Assembly: GCA_963696075.1 (NCBI GenBank) | Contig: CAVOJD010000009.1 | Coordinates: 310,001-374,000 of the forward strand | Origin: CAJQQK01 sp963696075 | GTDB lineage: Bacteria > Pseudomonadota > Alphaproteobacteria > Rhizobiales > Hyphomicrobiaceae | Reading direction: 5' to 3' | Length of the DNA stretch: 64,000 nt | The notes under the pieces: model-generated | What the model saw: the letters and a program-made list of their open reading frames with translations, nothing else | Database searches by the model: none | What the model was told of the DNA's origin: nothing | Part shown: positions 47,852 to 56,467 of the stretch, piece by piece | Layout: each line of letters starts with the position of its first letter | Position numbering within the stretch: the first letter of the stretch is position 1 | Made by a program: the position numbers and the translations under genes

Positions 47852-48077
47852 GAAGGGGCCGGACGGTGGGCGGTTTGGGTTTTTCCTCGCCAGCGAGCCT
47901 AATGGTTTTGGCGGTGGGGTAAAGCGAGAGCATTGGGCGCATTGGGTTGGCTTGTCCCTGAGTTGGGACCGTCGGGGCGCATGCTTGGCGCCGCCGTGGC
48001 CCTTAACGGGGGCGGGCGGCTGTGATAGCACGAGCGCGGCCCGCATTCGGCCACGTCACAGGAACGAGACAGATTTC

Positions 48078-49508
48078 ATGAGCGACAACAGCCCCATCAC
48101 AACGCGGTTCGCCCCCTCGCCGACCGGCTTTCTCCACATCGGGGGCGCGCGCACGGCACTCTTCAACTGGCTGCTCGCGCGGCGCATGGGCGGGCGCTAT
48201 CTGGTGCGGATCGAGGACACCGATCGGCAGCGTTCGACGGATGCGGCGATCGAGGCGATCAACAGCGGGCTCGACTGGCTGGGGCTCGGCCCTGACGAAG
48301 CGCCGGTGTTCCAGCACGCGCGCGGTGATCGCCATCGCGACGTGGTCGAGACCCTGCTGGCCACAGGCAATGCCTACCGGTGCTATTGCACGGCGGAGGA
48401 ACTACAGGCCATGCGGGAGGCGGCGGAAGCGGAGGGGCGCCCGCCGATCTACGATGGACGCTGGCGCGACCGCGATCCAGCCGAGGCGCCGGCCGGCGTC
48501 AAGCCTGCGATCCGGCTGAAGTCGGCCGAGAGTGGTGAGACCATCATCGATGACATGGTGCAGGGTTGCGTGACGTTCCAGAACGCCAACCTCGACGACC
48601 TGATCATTCTGCGCAGCGACGGCACGCCAACTTATAATCTCGCCGTCGTTGTCGATGATCACGACATGGGGATCACGCATGTTCTGCGGGGGGTGGATCA
48701 CCTGACGAACGCTGCCCGGCAGGCCCAAATCTATAAGGCGATGGACTGGGAGATCCCGGTTTTCGCACATGTTCCGCTGATTCATGGACCCGACGGCGCG
48801 AAGCTTTCGAAACGCCACGGTGCGCTTGGGGTCGAGGCCTATCGCGCCATGGGGTATCTGCCCGATGCGCTGAAGAACTATCTGGTCCGGCTCGGCTGGT
48901 CGCATGGTGACCAGGAGGTCTTCTCGGAGGCCGAGATGATTGCGGCCTTTGGGTTCGAGGGGCTTGGGAAGTCACCCGCCCGGTTCGATTTTGCGAAGCT
49001 CGAAGACCTCAATGGACAGTACATCCGCAAGAGTTCTGATCATGACCTGATCGGCCATATCAAGGTGCTGTTGGGCGATATCGAAGAGGGCGCCGATCTG
49101 GCCCAGAAATTCGAGCGCGTCGGGTGGGACAAGCTTGAGGCGTTCATGCCGCAGATCAAGGAACGCGCGAAGACGCTGCTGGAGCTGATCGAGGGCGCCC
49201 GGTTCCTAATTGATGAACGCCCCCTCGCCTACGACGAGAAAGCCCTGAAGCTGCTGGACGACGCAGCCCGGAGCCGGCTTGGCGCCTTGCGCGGCGCATT
49301 GGAGCAATGTGATCCGTGGACGGCCGAAGCGGTCGAGGCGGTAATCCGTGAATTCGCGAAAACTCACGATCTCAAGCTTGGCATGGTTGCACAGCCATTG
49401 CGTGCGGCCATGACCGGGCGGACCGTCTCGCCGACGATCTTCGATGTAATTGCGATTCTGCCGCGCGAAGAGGCACTCGCGCGCCTTGACGACGTGGCAA
49501 TTGCCTAA
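48078..49508 (+). CDS. gltX: Glutamate--tRNA ligase
   Basis: A 476-residue class I aminoacyl-tRNA synthetase. The HIGH motif reads FLHIGGARTALF (near residue 20), the KMSKS motif is KLSKRHGALG; RFAPSPTGF starts the catalytic fold. Many alphaproteobacteria lack GlnRS and charge tRNA-Gln via GltX and GatCAB, so this enzyme may be non-discriminating. ATG at 48078 fits the family N-terminus; the longer open frame upstream is antisense to comEC. Confidence 0.96.
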   Translation: MSDNSPITTRFAPSPTGFLHIGGARTALFNWLLARRMGGRYLVRIEDTDRQRSTDAAIEAINSGLDWLGLGPDEAPVFQHARGDRHRDVVETLLATGNAYRCYCTAEELQAMREAAEAEGRPPIYDGRWRDRDPAEAPAGVKPAIRLKSAESGETIIDDMVQGCVTFQNANLDDLIILRSDGTPTYNLAVVVDDHDMGITHVLRGVDHLTNAARQAQIYKAMDWEIPVFAHVPLIHGPDGAKLSKRHGALGVEAYRAMGYLPDALKNYLVRLGWSHGDQEVFSEAEMIAAFGFEGLGKSPARFDFAKLEDLNGQYIRKSSDHDLIGHIKVLLGDIEEGADLAQKFERVGWDKLEAFMPQIKERAKTLLELIEGARFLIDERPLAYDEKALKLLDDAARSRLGALRGALEQCDPWTAEAVEAVIREFAKTHDLKLGMVAQPLRAAMTGRTVSPTIFDVIAILPREEALARLDDVAIA

Positions 49509-49670
49509 AGTTTTGGCACGGCGTGTGATTTCCGCTCCGTGATGACCGGCATGCACTGCGACAGCTGACATACCGCGTTGCACAACGTATACTGGGACGA
49601 CAATTTGGCAGTTCCGCACCAATCCGGTCGCCGACCTGCCCGCATTTCTCGCATGGAAAGGGACCGCTTG

Positions 49671-50975
49671 ATGAATGTGCACGACACGCCCGGCAAGGCC
49701 GCCACACTGACCGTCAACGGTAAGGACCCTCAGCTTCCGGTTCGCTCCGGCACGATCGGCCCTGACGTTATCGATGTTACGCGTCTCTACCGCGAAACAG
49801 GGTGCTTTACATACGATCCGGGTTTCACATCGACCGCGAATTGTAGTTCGAAAATCACCTATATCGACGGCGACGAAGGGGTTCTCCTCTATCGCGGTTA
49901 CCCGATCGATGAACTGGCGCAGGGCTCGAATTTCATCGAGATCTGCTATCTGCTGCTCCACGGGGAGCTGCCCAACAAGGCACAGTTCGAGGAATTCGAG
50001 AGCACGATCACGAACCACACGATGGTTCACGAGCAGATGACCCGGTTCTTCACCGGCTTCCGCCGGGATGCGCACCCGATGGCGATCATGGTCGGCACGG
50101 TCGGCGCGCTGTCGGCGTTCTATCACGACTCAACCGACATCAATGATCCGAAGCAGCGCATGATTGCGTCACACCGGATGATCGCAAAGATCCCGACGAT
50201 CGCCGCCATGGCGTTCAAGTACTCGATCGGTCAGCCGTTCATCTATCCGCGCAACGATCTCGATTACACGTCGAACTTCCTGCAGATGTGTTTCGCGGTG
50301 CCGTGTGAGCCCTACCGGATCGACCCGGTGCTCTCCAAGGCGCTTGACCGGATCTTCATCCTGCATGCCGACCACGAGCAGAATGCATCGACCTCGACGG
50401 TGCGGCTGGCAAGTTCGTCAGGCGCCAACCCGTTCGCGTGCATCGCGGCCGGCATTGCGTGCCTTTGGGGTCCGGCACACGGGGGCGCGAATGAAGCCGC
50501 GCTCAACATGCTCGAAGAGATCGGTGACGTCTCCAACATCCCCGAGTACATCCGCCGGGCCAAGGACAAGGACGATCCGTTCCGCCTGATGGGCTTTGGC
50601 CACCGCGTCTACAAGAACTACGACCCGCGCGCCAAGGTGATGCAGCAGACCTGTCATGAAGTGCTCGACAGCCTCGGCGTCCGTGAGGAGCCGTTGTTGC
50701 AAGTTGCCATGGAACTCGAGCGGATCGCACTTGAGGATGAGTACTTCGTCGAGAAGAAGCTTTATCCCAACATCGACTTCTATTCCGGCATCACGCTGCG
50801 CGCGATGGGCTTCCCGGTCTCGATGTTCACGGTGCTGTTCGCGGTTGCCCGGACCGTCGGGTGGATCGCACAGTGGAAAGAGATGATTGAGGATCCGGAG
50901 CAAAAGATCGGCCGGCCGCGGCAGCTTTACATCGGCCCGGACCAGCGTTCATTTGTGCCGCTGGACCAGCGCTGA
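49671..50975 (+). CDS. gltA: Citrate synthase
   Basis: This 434-residue enzyme condenses acetyl-CoA and oxaloacetate to start the TCA cycle. It is the large, NADH-sensitive type-II form: YDPGFTSTANCSSKITYIDG at the N-terminus, ILHADHEQNASTSTVR, the active-site GPAHGGANEAAL, GFGHRVYKNYDPRAK, and the C-terminal Asp in FYSGITLRAMGFP. A RBS (AAAGGGA) precedes the ATG at 49671. It follows gltX with its own leader of 162 bases and ends at a good terminator. Confidence 0.97.
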   Translation: MNVHDTPGKAATLTVNGKDPQLPVRSGTIGPDVIDVTRLYRETGCFTYDPGFTSTANCSSKITYIDGDEGVLLYRGYPIDELAQGSNFIEICYLLLHGELPNKAQFEEFESTITNHTMVHEQMTRFFTGFRRDAHPMAIMVGTVGALSAFYHDSTDINDPKQRMIASHRMIAKIPTIAAMAFKYSIGQPFIYPRNDLDYTSNFLQMCFAVPCEPYRIDPVLSKALDRIFILHADHEQNASTSTVRLASSSGANPFACIAAGIACLWGPAHGGANEAALNMLEEIGDVSNIPEYIRRAKDKDDPFRLMGFGHRVYKNYDPRAKVMQQTCHEVLDSLGVREEPLLQVAMELERIALEDEYFVEKKLYPNIDFYSGITLRAMGFPVSMFTVLFAVARTVGWIAQWKEMIEDPEQKIGRPRQLYIGPDQRSFVPLDQR

Positions 50976-51022
50976 TCGCGTAACGTGTGCGCGGCTTGTT
51001 CTGAAGAGTTGTAAAAATTGCG

Positions 51023-51050
51023 ACGCCCGGGCCTCACAGCCCGGGCGTTT
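51023..51050 (+). terminator. Intrinsic terminator of gltA
   Basis: A 10-bp perfect stem (ACGCCCGGGC and complement) with a 6-base loop, then TTTCT, 48 bases after the gltA stop and just before the convergent end of lpxB. Confidence 0.8.
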
Positions 51051-51066
51051 CTACGTCCGGCTTGCC

Positions 51067-52386
51067 TCAGGCATGGGGTTTGGCGACGGCGGATGCCGCG
51101 TATCGCATGACGACGTCGGCTGCCAGGGCGCTTGGACTTGCCGCGTCGATCTGCATGCGTTCATCGATCCGCTTCAGGGCTGCGAGCTGGGCTGCACGCT
51201 CAGGCGTTTCCTTGAGAATGAGGTCCATGGCGCCGGCGAGCTTTTCAGCGGTGCAGTGTTCCTGGAGAAACTCCGGGAAGGCGTTCTCGTCGATGATGAG
51301 GTTTGCCAGAACCACCGATGGCACCTTGATCAGGCGCCGCAAACGGGCAGTAAACTCGTCGACACGATATGCGACGACCATCGGGGTTGCCGCCAGTCCC
51401 AATTGCAGGGTGACCGTGCCGGAGGCGGCGAGAGCGGCGCGGGCGAGGCGGAACGCTGCGAACTTGGCTTCATCCCCCTCGATGATGTGGACGGGTTCGG
51501 GCCAGCCGCTCGCCAGCTCGCTCACCCGGTCACGCAGATGGGGCACGACCGGCATCAGGATTTCGAAGTCGTGCCCCATGCCGCGCAGGCTTGCCAGCGT
51601 CTCGGTGAATATCGGCATCAGCGGTTCGATTTCGCTTCTGCGGCTGCCTGGCAGGACGACGATCGGGGTCTTCTTCGGATCGAGGTCCAGCTTCTTGGCC
51701 CAGGTATCGGTGTCGATCGCCTTGATCCAGGTTCGGCGTTCGGCAAGCGGGTGGCCGACGTAGGTGGCGGGGGGGCCGCCGAGGCGCTCGAGGGCTGCCG
51801 GTTCAAATGGCAACAGGGCGAGGACGTGGTCGATGAAGCGGGCCATGACTTTCGCGCGCCCCTGACGCCAGGCCCACACGCTCGGGCAGACGTAATTGAT
51901 GATCGGGGTGTGGGGGAGGCTGCGATGCAGGCGACGGGCGACGCGGTGGGTAAATTCGGGCGCGTCGATGATCACGATCACGTCCGGCTTGGCCGCAAGG
52001 CCGGCGCGGACGGTGCGGTAGACGCGGTTGGTCAGGCGCGGCAGCGCGCGCAGAATGGCACCAGGCCCCATCACGGCGATGTCGCCAAGGGGAAAGAGCG
52101 AGGTCAGGCCCTGGGCCTCCATGTCCTCGCCGCCGACACCCAGGAAACGGACCTGGCCCTTACGACGCCGGGCGAGTTCAGCCATCAGGCCCGCGCCGAG
52201 GGCATCGCCTGAGTGCTCGCCGGCAACAATGAAGACGGTGAGTTCGTCATGCTCGCGGGGGCTGACGCTGTTTGGTGAGGCGGGCGTGGGGCCTGCGTCG
52301 AGACCGGCGCCCGCAGCTGCACCTTGCGGGAAGGGGGCAGAGCTGCGGCGCAAGCGGGTCAGGAGGCTTTCTTTGCGCGCGCTCAT
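51067..52386 (-). CDS. lpxB: Lipid-A-disaccharide synthase
   Basis: A 439-residue GT19 enzyme that joins UDP-2,3-diacylglucosamine and lipid X. The GT-B signature starts at VFIVAGEHSGDALGAGLM; PLPGSR-like VLPGSRRSEI and ALAASGTVTLQLG are the donor-site motifs. There is an N-terminal extension of about 48 residues, unusual for LpxB, but the start overlaps the end of lpxI by the ATGA junction, so translation is coupled and the extension probably real. Confidence 0.95.
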   Translation of the reverse strand: MSARKESLLTRLRRSSAPFPQGAAAGAGLDAGPTPASPNSVSPREHDELTVFIVAGEHSGDALGAGLMAELARRRKGQVRFLGVGGEDMEAQGLTSLFPLGDIAVMGPGAILRALPRLTNRVYRTVRAGLAAKPDVIVIIDAPEFTHRVARRLHRSLPHTPIINYVCPSVWAWRQGRAKVMARFIDHVLALLPFEPAALERLGGPPATYVGHPLAERRTWIKAIDTDTWAKKLDLDPKKTPIVVLPGSRRSEIEPLMPIFTETLASLRGMGHDFEILMPVVPHLRDRVSELASGWPEPVHIIEGDEAKFAAFRLARAALAASGTVTLQLGLAATPMVVAYRVDEFTARLRRLIKVPSVVLANLIIDENAFPEFLQEHCTAEKLAGAMDLILKETPERAAQLAALKRIDERMQIDAASPSALAADVVMRYAASAVAKPHA

Positions 52387-53705
52387 TGGCGTTCCAGCAT
52401 GTAGAGGTTCATGGCGCGGGCCCGATCGATCAGTTCGCTGCGGCGTTCACCCGCACCGTGGATTATCGTGAAAGCGATGCCGGCAATGGAGGTCTCAGTC
52501 AATGCCTCAAGGTCCGCGGGCAAGAGGTGCTCCTTTGGGCCGAGGACAAGCGTCACGTTGCGACGTCGGCGCGTGCCATCGCCCCATTGTCCGATATCCT
52601 GCGTTCGTTCGAGAAACGCTTGCAGTGGTTCATCGACGTTGATGGCGAGCACGTGCTGGCGGGCAACGAGGGCGGCGCGGGCGCTGGCGAGAGGGGCCAG
52701 ATCCTCGATGAGTGCGAGGCCGAGCTGGGCATTATGGCGCGCTTGTTCGCCGGGGCGCAGGGGGCCGACGGGGGTGAGGGCAATGGCGGCTGCGCGTGCA
52801 GTGATGTCCAGAGGTGGCTTCGAGGGGGCGGGGTCCAGGTCGAGGCCAACGATCGCCATCGCGTTGCGTTCAGCGATTTCGAACGCTTCGGATTGGGCAA
52901 CAATGAGGGTTCGGCCCGCCTCAACCGCCATCAGGCTCACGTTGCTGGCGGCTGCTGCGCGGACGGTATCGGGACCGATCGTTGGCAGATCGAGGCGCAG
53001 GTCCTGGCCGGGTTTGCTGGTCTTGACGAACACGCGGCGGCGATGGGTCTGGCCGATACGCTTGAGCAGACGGTCGGTGCCCTCCGCTCCCTCGATAGCT
53101 GCGAGGGCACCGTGATCGACGATGACGGCCTGGCCGACGTCATAGGGTGCAAGCAACGCGATGGCACGCCGTCCGAGGTGGGCTGCCTCGAGGTCCGCCT
53201 GTTCGGGCGTACCGGTGAGTGCTGCGGGTGGCGCGACAAGACGGGGGGCGACTTCAGCGGCGCTGCGGACGGTCAGGCCCTGGCCTTCGAAGAACCGGGC
53301 GATGCGGCGCATGACGCTATCATCGCCGCCACGCATGAGGCTGAGGATGGTCGGGAGGTGGCGTAGAAAGCCCAAGTCGATGCGCAGGCGCAGAATGTCG
53401 GGACGGCGGACGTAGCCAGCGATGACCATTTCGCGGGTGCCATCGCGTTTCAGCGCCGCCAGCATGGCGCCGAGCTGGCCGAGCGCGACCGGTGTTACGT
53501 CGAAGGCGGTGAAATCACCGTCGGCGATGCCGGCAATGGCGACAATATGGGGTTGGGCGCCGGCGCGACGCAGCTCCTGGGCAATCTCAGCCGGCAACTG
53601 GCCGCCGCCTGCCAGGACAGCGATCTGTTTGCCGGCGAACTGGGGGGCGGACCGGGGGCGTTGCAGGCCGCCAGCTTTGGCGGTGTCTGTCAGATCAGGG
53701 CTCAC
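52383..53705 (-). CDS. lpxI: UDP-2,3-diacylglucosamine pyrophosphatase, extended form
   Basis: LpxI hydrolyses UDP-2,3-diacylglucosamine to lipid X, in place of LpxH, mainly in alphaproteobacteria. Residues 25-290 contain the usual LpxI: AVLAGGGQLPAEIAQEL, MVIAGYVRRPDI, GGDDSVMRRIARFFE, YDVGQAVIVDHG, FVKTSKPGQDLRLDLPTIGP. A further 145 residues follow (about 296-440), so the protein (440 residues) is well over the usual length of around 280. The tail looks like a second, altered copy of the C-terminal domain. The GTG at 53705 overlaps the end of lpxA by 11 bases; no ATG is available. Confidence 0.87.
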   Translation of the reverse strand: MSPDLTDTAKAGGLQRPRSAPQFAGKQIAVLAGGGQLPAEIAQELRRAGAQPHIVAIAGIADGDFTAFDVTPVALGQLGAMLAALKRDGTREMVIAGYVRRPDILRLRIDLGFLRHLPTILSLMRGGDDSVMRRIARFFEGQGLTVRSAAEVAPRLVAPPAALTGTPEQADLEAAHLGRRAIALLAPYDVGQAVIVDHGALAAIEGAEGTDRLLKRIGQTHRRRVFVKTSKPGQDLRLDLPTIGPDTVRAAAASNVSLMAVEAGRTLIVAQSEAFEIAERNAMAIVGLDLDPAPSKPPLDITARAAAIALTPVGPLRPGEQARHNAQLGLALIEDLAPLASARAALVARQHVLAINVDEPLQAFLERTQDIGQWGDGTRRRRNVTLVLGPKEHLLPADLEALTETSIAGIAFTIIHGAGERRSELIDRARAMNLYMLERQ

Positions 53706-54504
53706 CGCCGGTGCGCGGAATGCAGAGCGAGCGCTTGCCGCCCTCGCGGATGAACTCAAGGATCTCGGCGACGATGGGGTGTTCGCCGTAGGTGTCGGAA
53801 ACGTCCGCGACCCGCTCGGCCAGGGTGCCTTCCTGGGCGAACAGGGCCCGGTAGGCGCGGCGGAGATCCTGGACGGCCTCGCGGGAGAAGCCGCGGCGTT
53901 GGAGGCCGACGAGATTGAGGCCTGAGAGATGGGCGCGATTGCCGAGCGCCATGCCATATGGGATCAGGTCGTTTTCGAGCCCCGACATTCCGCCGACGAA
54001 GGCGTGGGGGCCGACGCGCGCGAACTGGATGACGGCCGCGCCGCCCCCAAGGATCGCGAAATTGCCGACATGGCAGTGGCCGGCCAGCATGACGTTATTC
54101 GAGAAGATGACGTTATCGCCGACGATGCAATCATGGCCGACGTGGGAATTCGCAAGAAAGGCGCAGTTCGAGCCGATCGTCGTGGTCATGCCGCCGCCAG
54201 CGGTGCCGGGGTTCAGCGTCACGCCTTCGCGGATGATGACGTTATCGCCAATCGTGAGGGTGGACTCTTCACCGCGATACTTCAGGTCCTGCGGCTGATG
54301 GCCAACGGAGGCAAAGGGGTAGATCCGGGCCGCCTGACCAATGGTCGTGCGGCCGGCCACAACGGCGTGTGATATGAGCTCGCAACCATCCCCCAGCGTG
54401 ACGTGCGGGCCGACCATGCAATAGGGGCCGATCCGGCAGTCGTCGCCGAGGCTGGCACCGTCCTCGACGATCGCGGTTGGGTGAATGGCTGGGCTATCCG
54501 GCAT
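53695..54504 (-). CDS. lpxA: UDP-N-acetylglucosamine acyltransferase
   Basis: A 269-residue left-handed beta-helix enzyme that adds the first 3-hydroxyacyl chain to UDP-GlcNAc in lipid A synthesis. Hexapeptide repeats run from residue 8 (AIHPTAIVEDGASLGDD) to about 190; the catalytic His is in LANSHVGHDCIVGD. The C-terminal domain is helical (LVGLQRRGFSREAVQDLRR). It overlaps fabZ by 11 bases at the start and lpxI at the end, showing tight coupling. Confidence 0.96.
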   Translation of the reverse strand: MPDSPAIHPTAIVEDGASLGDDCRIGPYCMVGPHVTLGDGCELISHAVVAGRTTIGQAARIYPFASVGHQPQDLKYRGEESTLTIGDNVIIREGVTLNPGTAGGGMTTTIGSNCAFLANSHVGHDCIVGDNVIFSNNVMLAGHCHVGNFAILGGGAAVIQFARVGPHAFVGGMSGLENDLIPYGMALGNRAHLSGLNLVGLQRRGFSREAVQDLRRAYRALFAQEGTLAERVADVSDTYGEHPIVAEILEFIREGGKRSLCIPRTGGEP

Positions 54505-54991
54505 GGAGGTGATTGGTCTCCGGGGTGTCGACGATCATGGCGCTGACCTCGGCCTCGGCAACGGTCTGTCCGTTGACCTGGGCATCGCCACTGAACCGCC
54601 ATGCGCGTCCGCGGCTGCGGATCTTCTTTACGTGATAGAAGAGTTGATCACCCGGCACCACTGGTTTGCGGAATTTTGCTCGGTCGATCCCCATGAAATA
54701 GACCAACTGAGGCTTATAGCTCTCACCAAGGCTGTGGACGCAGAGCGCGCCGGCCGTCTGGGCGAGCCCCTCGATGATGAGTACACCCGGCATGACGGGA
54801 AAGTCGGGAAAGTGGCCCTGGAAGAAAGGTTCGTTGATGGTCACGTTCTTCAGGCCGACGGCGCTTTCGTCACGATCCATATCGAACATGCGGTCGACGA
54901 GAAGAAACGGATAGCGGTGCGGCAACAGCTTCATGAGGCGCGCAATGTCAGCCGTCGCAAGCGCGTTGTCGGGCGCGTGATGATCGTTCAT
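54494..54991 (-). CDS. fabZ: 3-hydroxyacyl-ACP dehydratase FabZ
   Basis: A 165-residue hotdog-fold dehydratase of fatty acid elongation. The core is LLPHRYPFLLVDR, with the catalytic His in FFQGHFPDFPVMPGVLI and Glu in IIEGLAQTAGAL. The ATG at 54991 follows an AGAGAAGA RBS; the open frame extends 18 codons upstream without family resemblance. Its position between lpxD and lpxA balances the flow of 3-hydroxyacyl-ACP between membrane lipids and lipid A. Confidence 0.96.
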   Translation of the reverse strand: MNDHHAPDNALATADIARLMKLLPHRYPFLLVDRMFDMDRDESAVGLKNVTINEPFFQGHFPDFPVMPGVLIIEGLAQTAGALCVHSLGESYKPQLVYFMGIDRAKFRKPVVPGDQLFYHVKKIRSRGRAWRFSGDAQVNGQTVAEAEVSAMIVDTPETNHLHAG

Positions 54992-55060
54992 TTGGTCTTC
55001 TCTCTTCGCTCGTCCAAACCACACACAGGCCGCGTGGTGCGTCACATACCGCCCGACTGA

Positions 55061-56092
55061 TCAACTCTTCCCGCCATTTTCACTGCGGCCTAGCCGTTGA
55101 ATGACTGCCTGTTCGCGCAGCCATTGCCGGTAGGGTCGACCGGGCGTGCCGCCCATGCGGGCGCCAGGAGGCACGTCGCCGGTCACGTGGCAGGTTCCTG
55201 CAAGCTGCGCGCCATCACCGATTTTAAGGTGACCAGCGGTCCCCGTCTTGCCGCCCATAAGGACGAAATCACCGAGTTCCGTGGAACCTGCGAGGCCGCT
55301 GAGTGCCACGATAACGCAATGGCGCCCGATAATGGCGTTGTGCCCGATCTGGACGAGATTATCAATTTTAGTGCCCTCACCGATAATAGTATCGTTAAGG
55401 GCGCCCCTATCAATGGTTGTATTGGCGCCAATTTCGACATCATCCTGGATGATCACGCGGCCAATCTGAGCGACCTTCAGGTGGCCCTTGGGGCCCATCG
55501 CGAAACCAAAGCCGTCCTGGCCAATCGAGGCGCCGGGATGAAGGCGGACCCGGCTGCCGACCAGGGAATGGATCAGCGTCACCCGAGGACCGATATAGCT
55601 GTCGCGGCCGACACAGCAGCGATACCCGATGATCGCGCCGGAACAAACGCGCGTGCCGCTGCCGATCTGGGCTTCGGGGGCGACGATGGCGCCAGGCTCG
55701 ATGATGGCCCCCTCTTCGATGATCGCCGAGCGGGCGACGGGGCCTTCATCGTGGTCGCCGTAGACCCTGGAATCATGACTGCCCGGATAGAGGAGGCTCA
55801 GAAGATGGGCAAAGGCGTGATAGGGCTCGTCGACGATGATTGCCGTCGTGGCCGCTGGCACCTTATCCGCGAGGGCGGGGGCGACCAGGCAGGCACCGGC
55901 CTGCGTCACCTCGAGGTCACGGATATAGCGCCGGTTGCTCAGAAAGGATGCGTCCTCCGGGCCAGCGCTCTGTAGGGTCTTGATATCACTCAGGGTGCGG
56001 TCGGCCGGGCCACGGCAGGTGCCGCCGACATGGTCAGCAATGGCAGCGGCCGTGAAGGGCCCCGACCGCTCAAAGAAACCAGGGTGCTGCAT
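55061..56092 (-). CDS. lpxD: UDP-3-O-acylglucosamine N-acyltransferase
   Basis: A 343-residue enzyme that adds the second acyl chain in lipid A synthesis. A uridine-binding N-terminal domain (residues 1-100, including SFLSNRRYIRDL) leads into hexapeptide repeats (about 110-300) with the catalytic His in NLVQIGHNAIIGRHCVI and GGKTGTAGHLKIGDGAQL. The C-terminal helix contains YRQWLREQAVIQRL. The ATG at 56092 has an AAGGGATG RBS. fabZ starts 69 bases downstream. Confidence 0.96.
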   Translation of the reverse strand: MQHPGFFERSGPFTAAAIADHVGGTCRGPADRTLSDIKTLQSAGPEDASFLSNRRYIRDLEVTQAGACLVAPALADKVPAATTAIIVDEPYHAFAHLLSLLYPGSHDSRVYGDHDEGPVARSAIIEEGAIIEPGAIVAPEAQIGSGTRVCSGAIIGYRCCVGRDSYIGPRVTLIHSLVGSRVRLHPGASIGQDGFGFAMGPKGHLKVAQIGRVIIQDDVEIGANTTIDRGALNDTIIGEGTKIDNLVQIGHNAIIGRHCVIVALSGLAGSTELGDFVLMGGKTGTAGHLKIGDGAQLAGTCHVTGDVPPGARMGGTPGRPYRQWLREQAVIQRLGRSENGGKS

Positions 56093-56467
56093 GGTGTCAT
56101 CCCTTGCCAACGGGGCGCGGCTGGGACGCACCCAGCACGTCGTCAGCCGGCTACGGTGCCGGTTGCCAGATCGAACCGTGGGTTGGCGTGTGCGCCCCTA
56201 AGGTAGCGACGCTCTATCACGACCAATCCCACGCCCCGTGAGACGCTTTGGAATCGCGCCGGCATAAATCGAAAAGGCTGATCCGGCGCTTGGATACGGG
56301 GCGAGCATAGCGCCGTCGCTGCGGTGGTAAAGGGCGGAATTGCTGTTCGCGACACGCGATTGGCATTTACGCACTTTCAATTGTGCCCGGGACCATGAGG
56401 GGTCCAGCCATCGGCACAACCCCGAGACAGCATCGCGCCTTGCGCTGTGATGGGCTAGGCCTTGCCT
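56093..56467. other. Gap between bamA and lpxD without a supported gene
   Basis: 375 bases. Many alphaproteobacteria have skp/ompH here; I find no chaperone-like frame, only short random frames. It probably holds the promoter and leader of lpxD. Confidence 0.5.
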
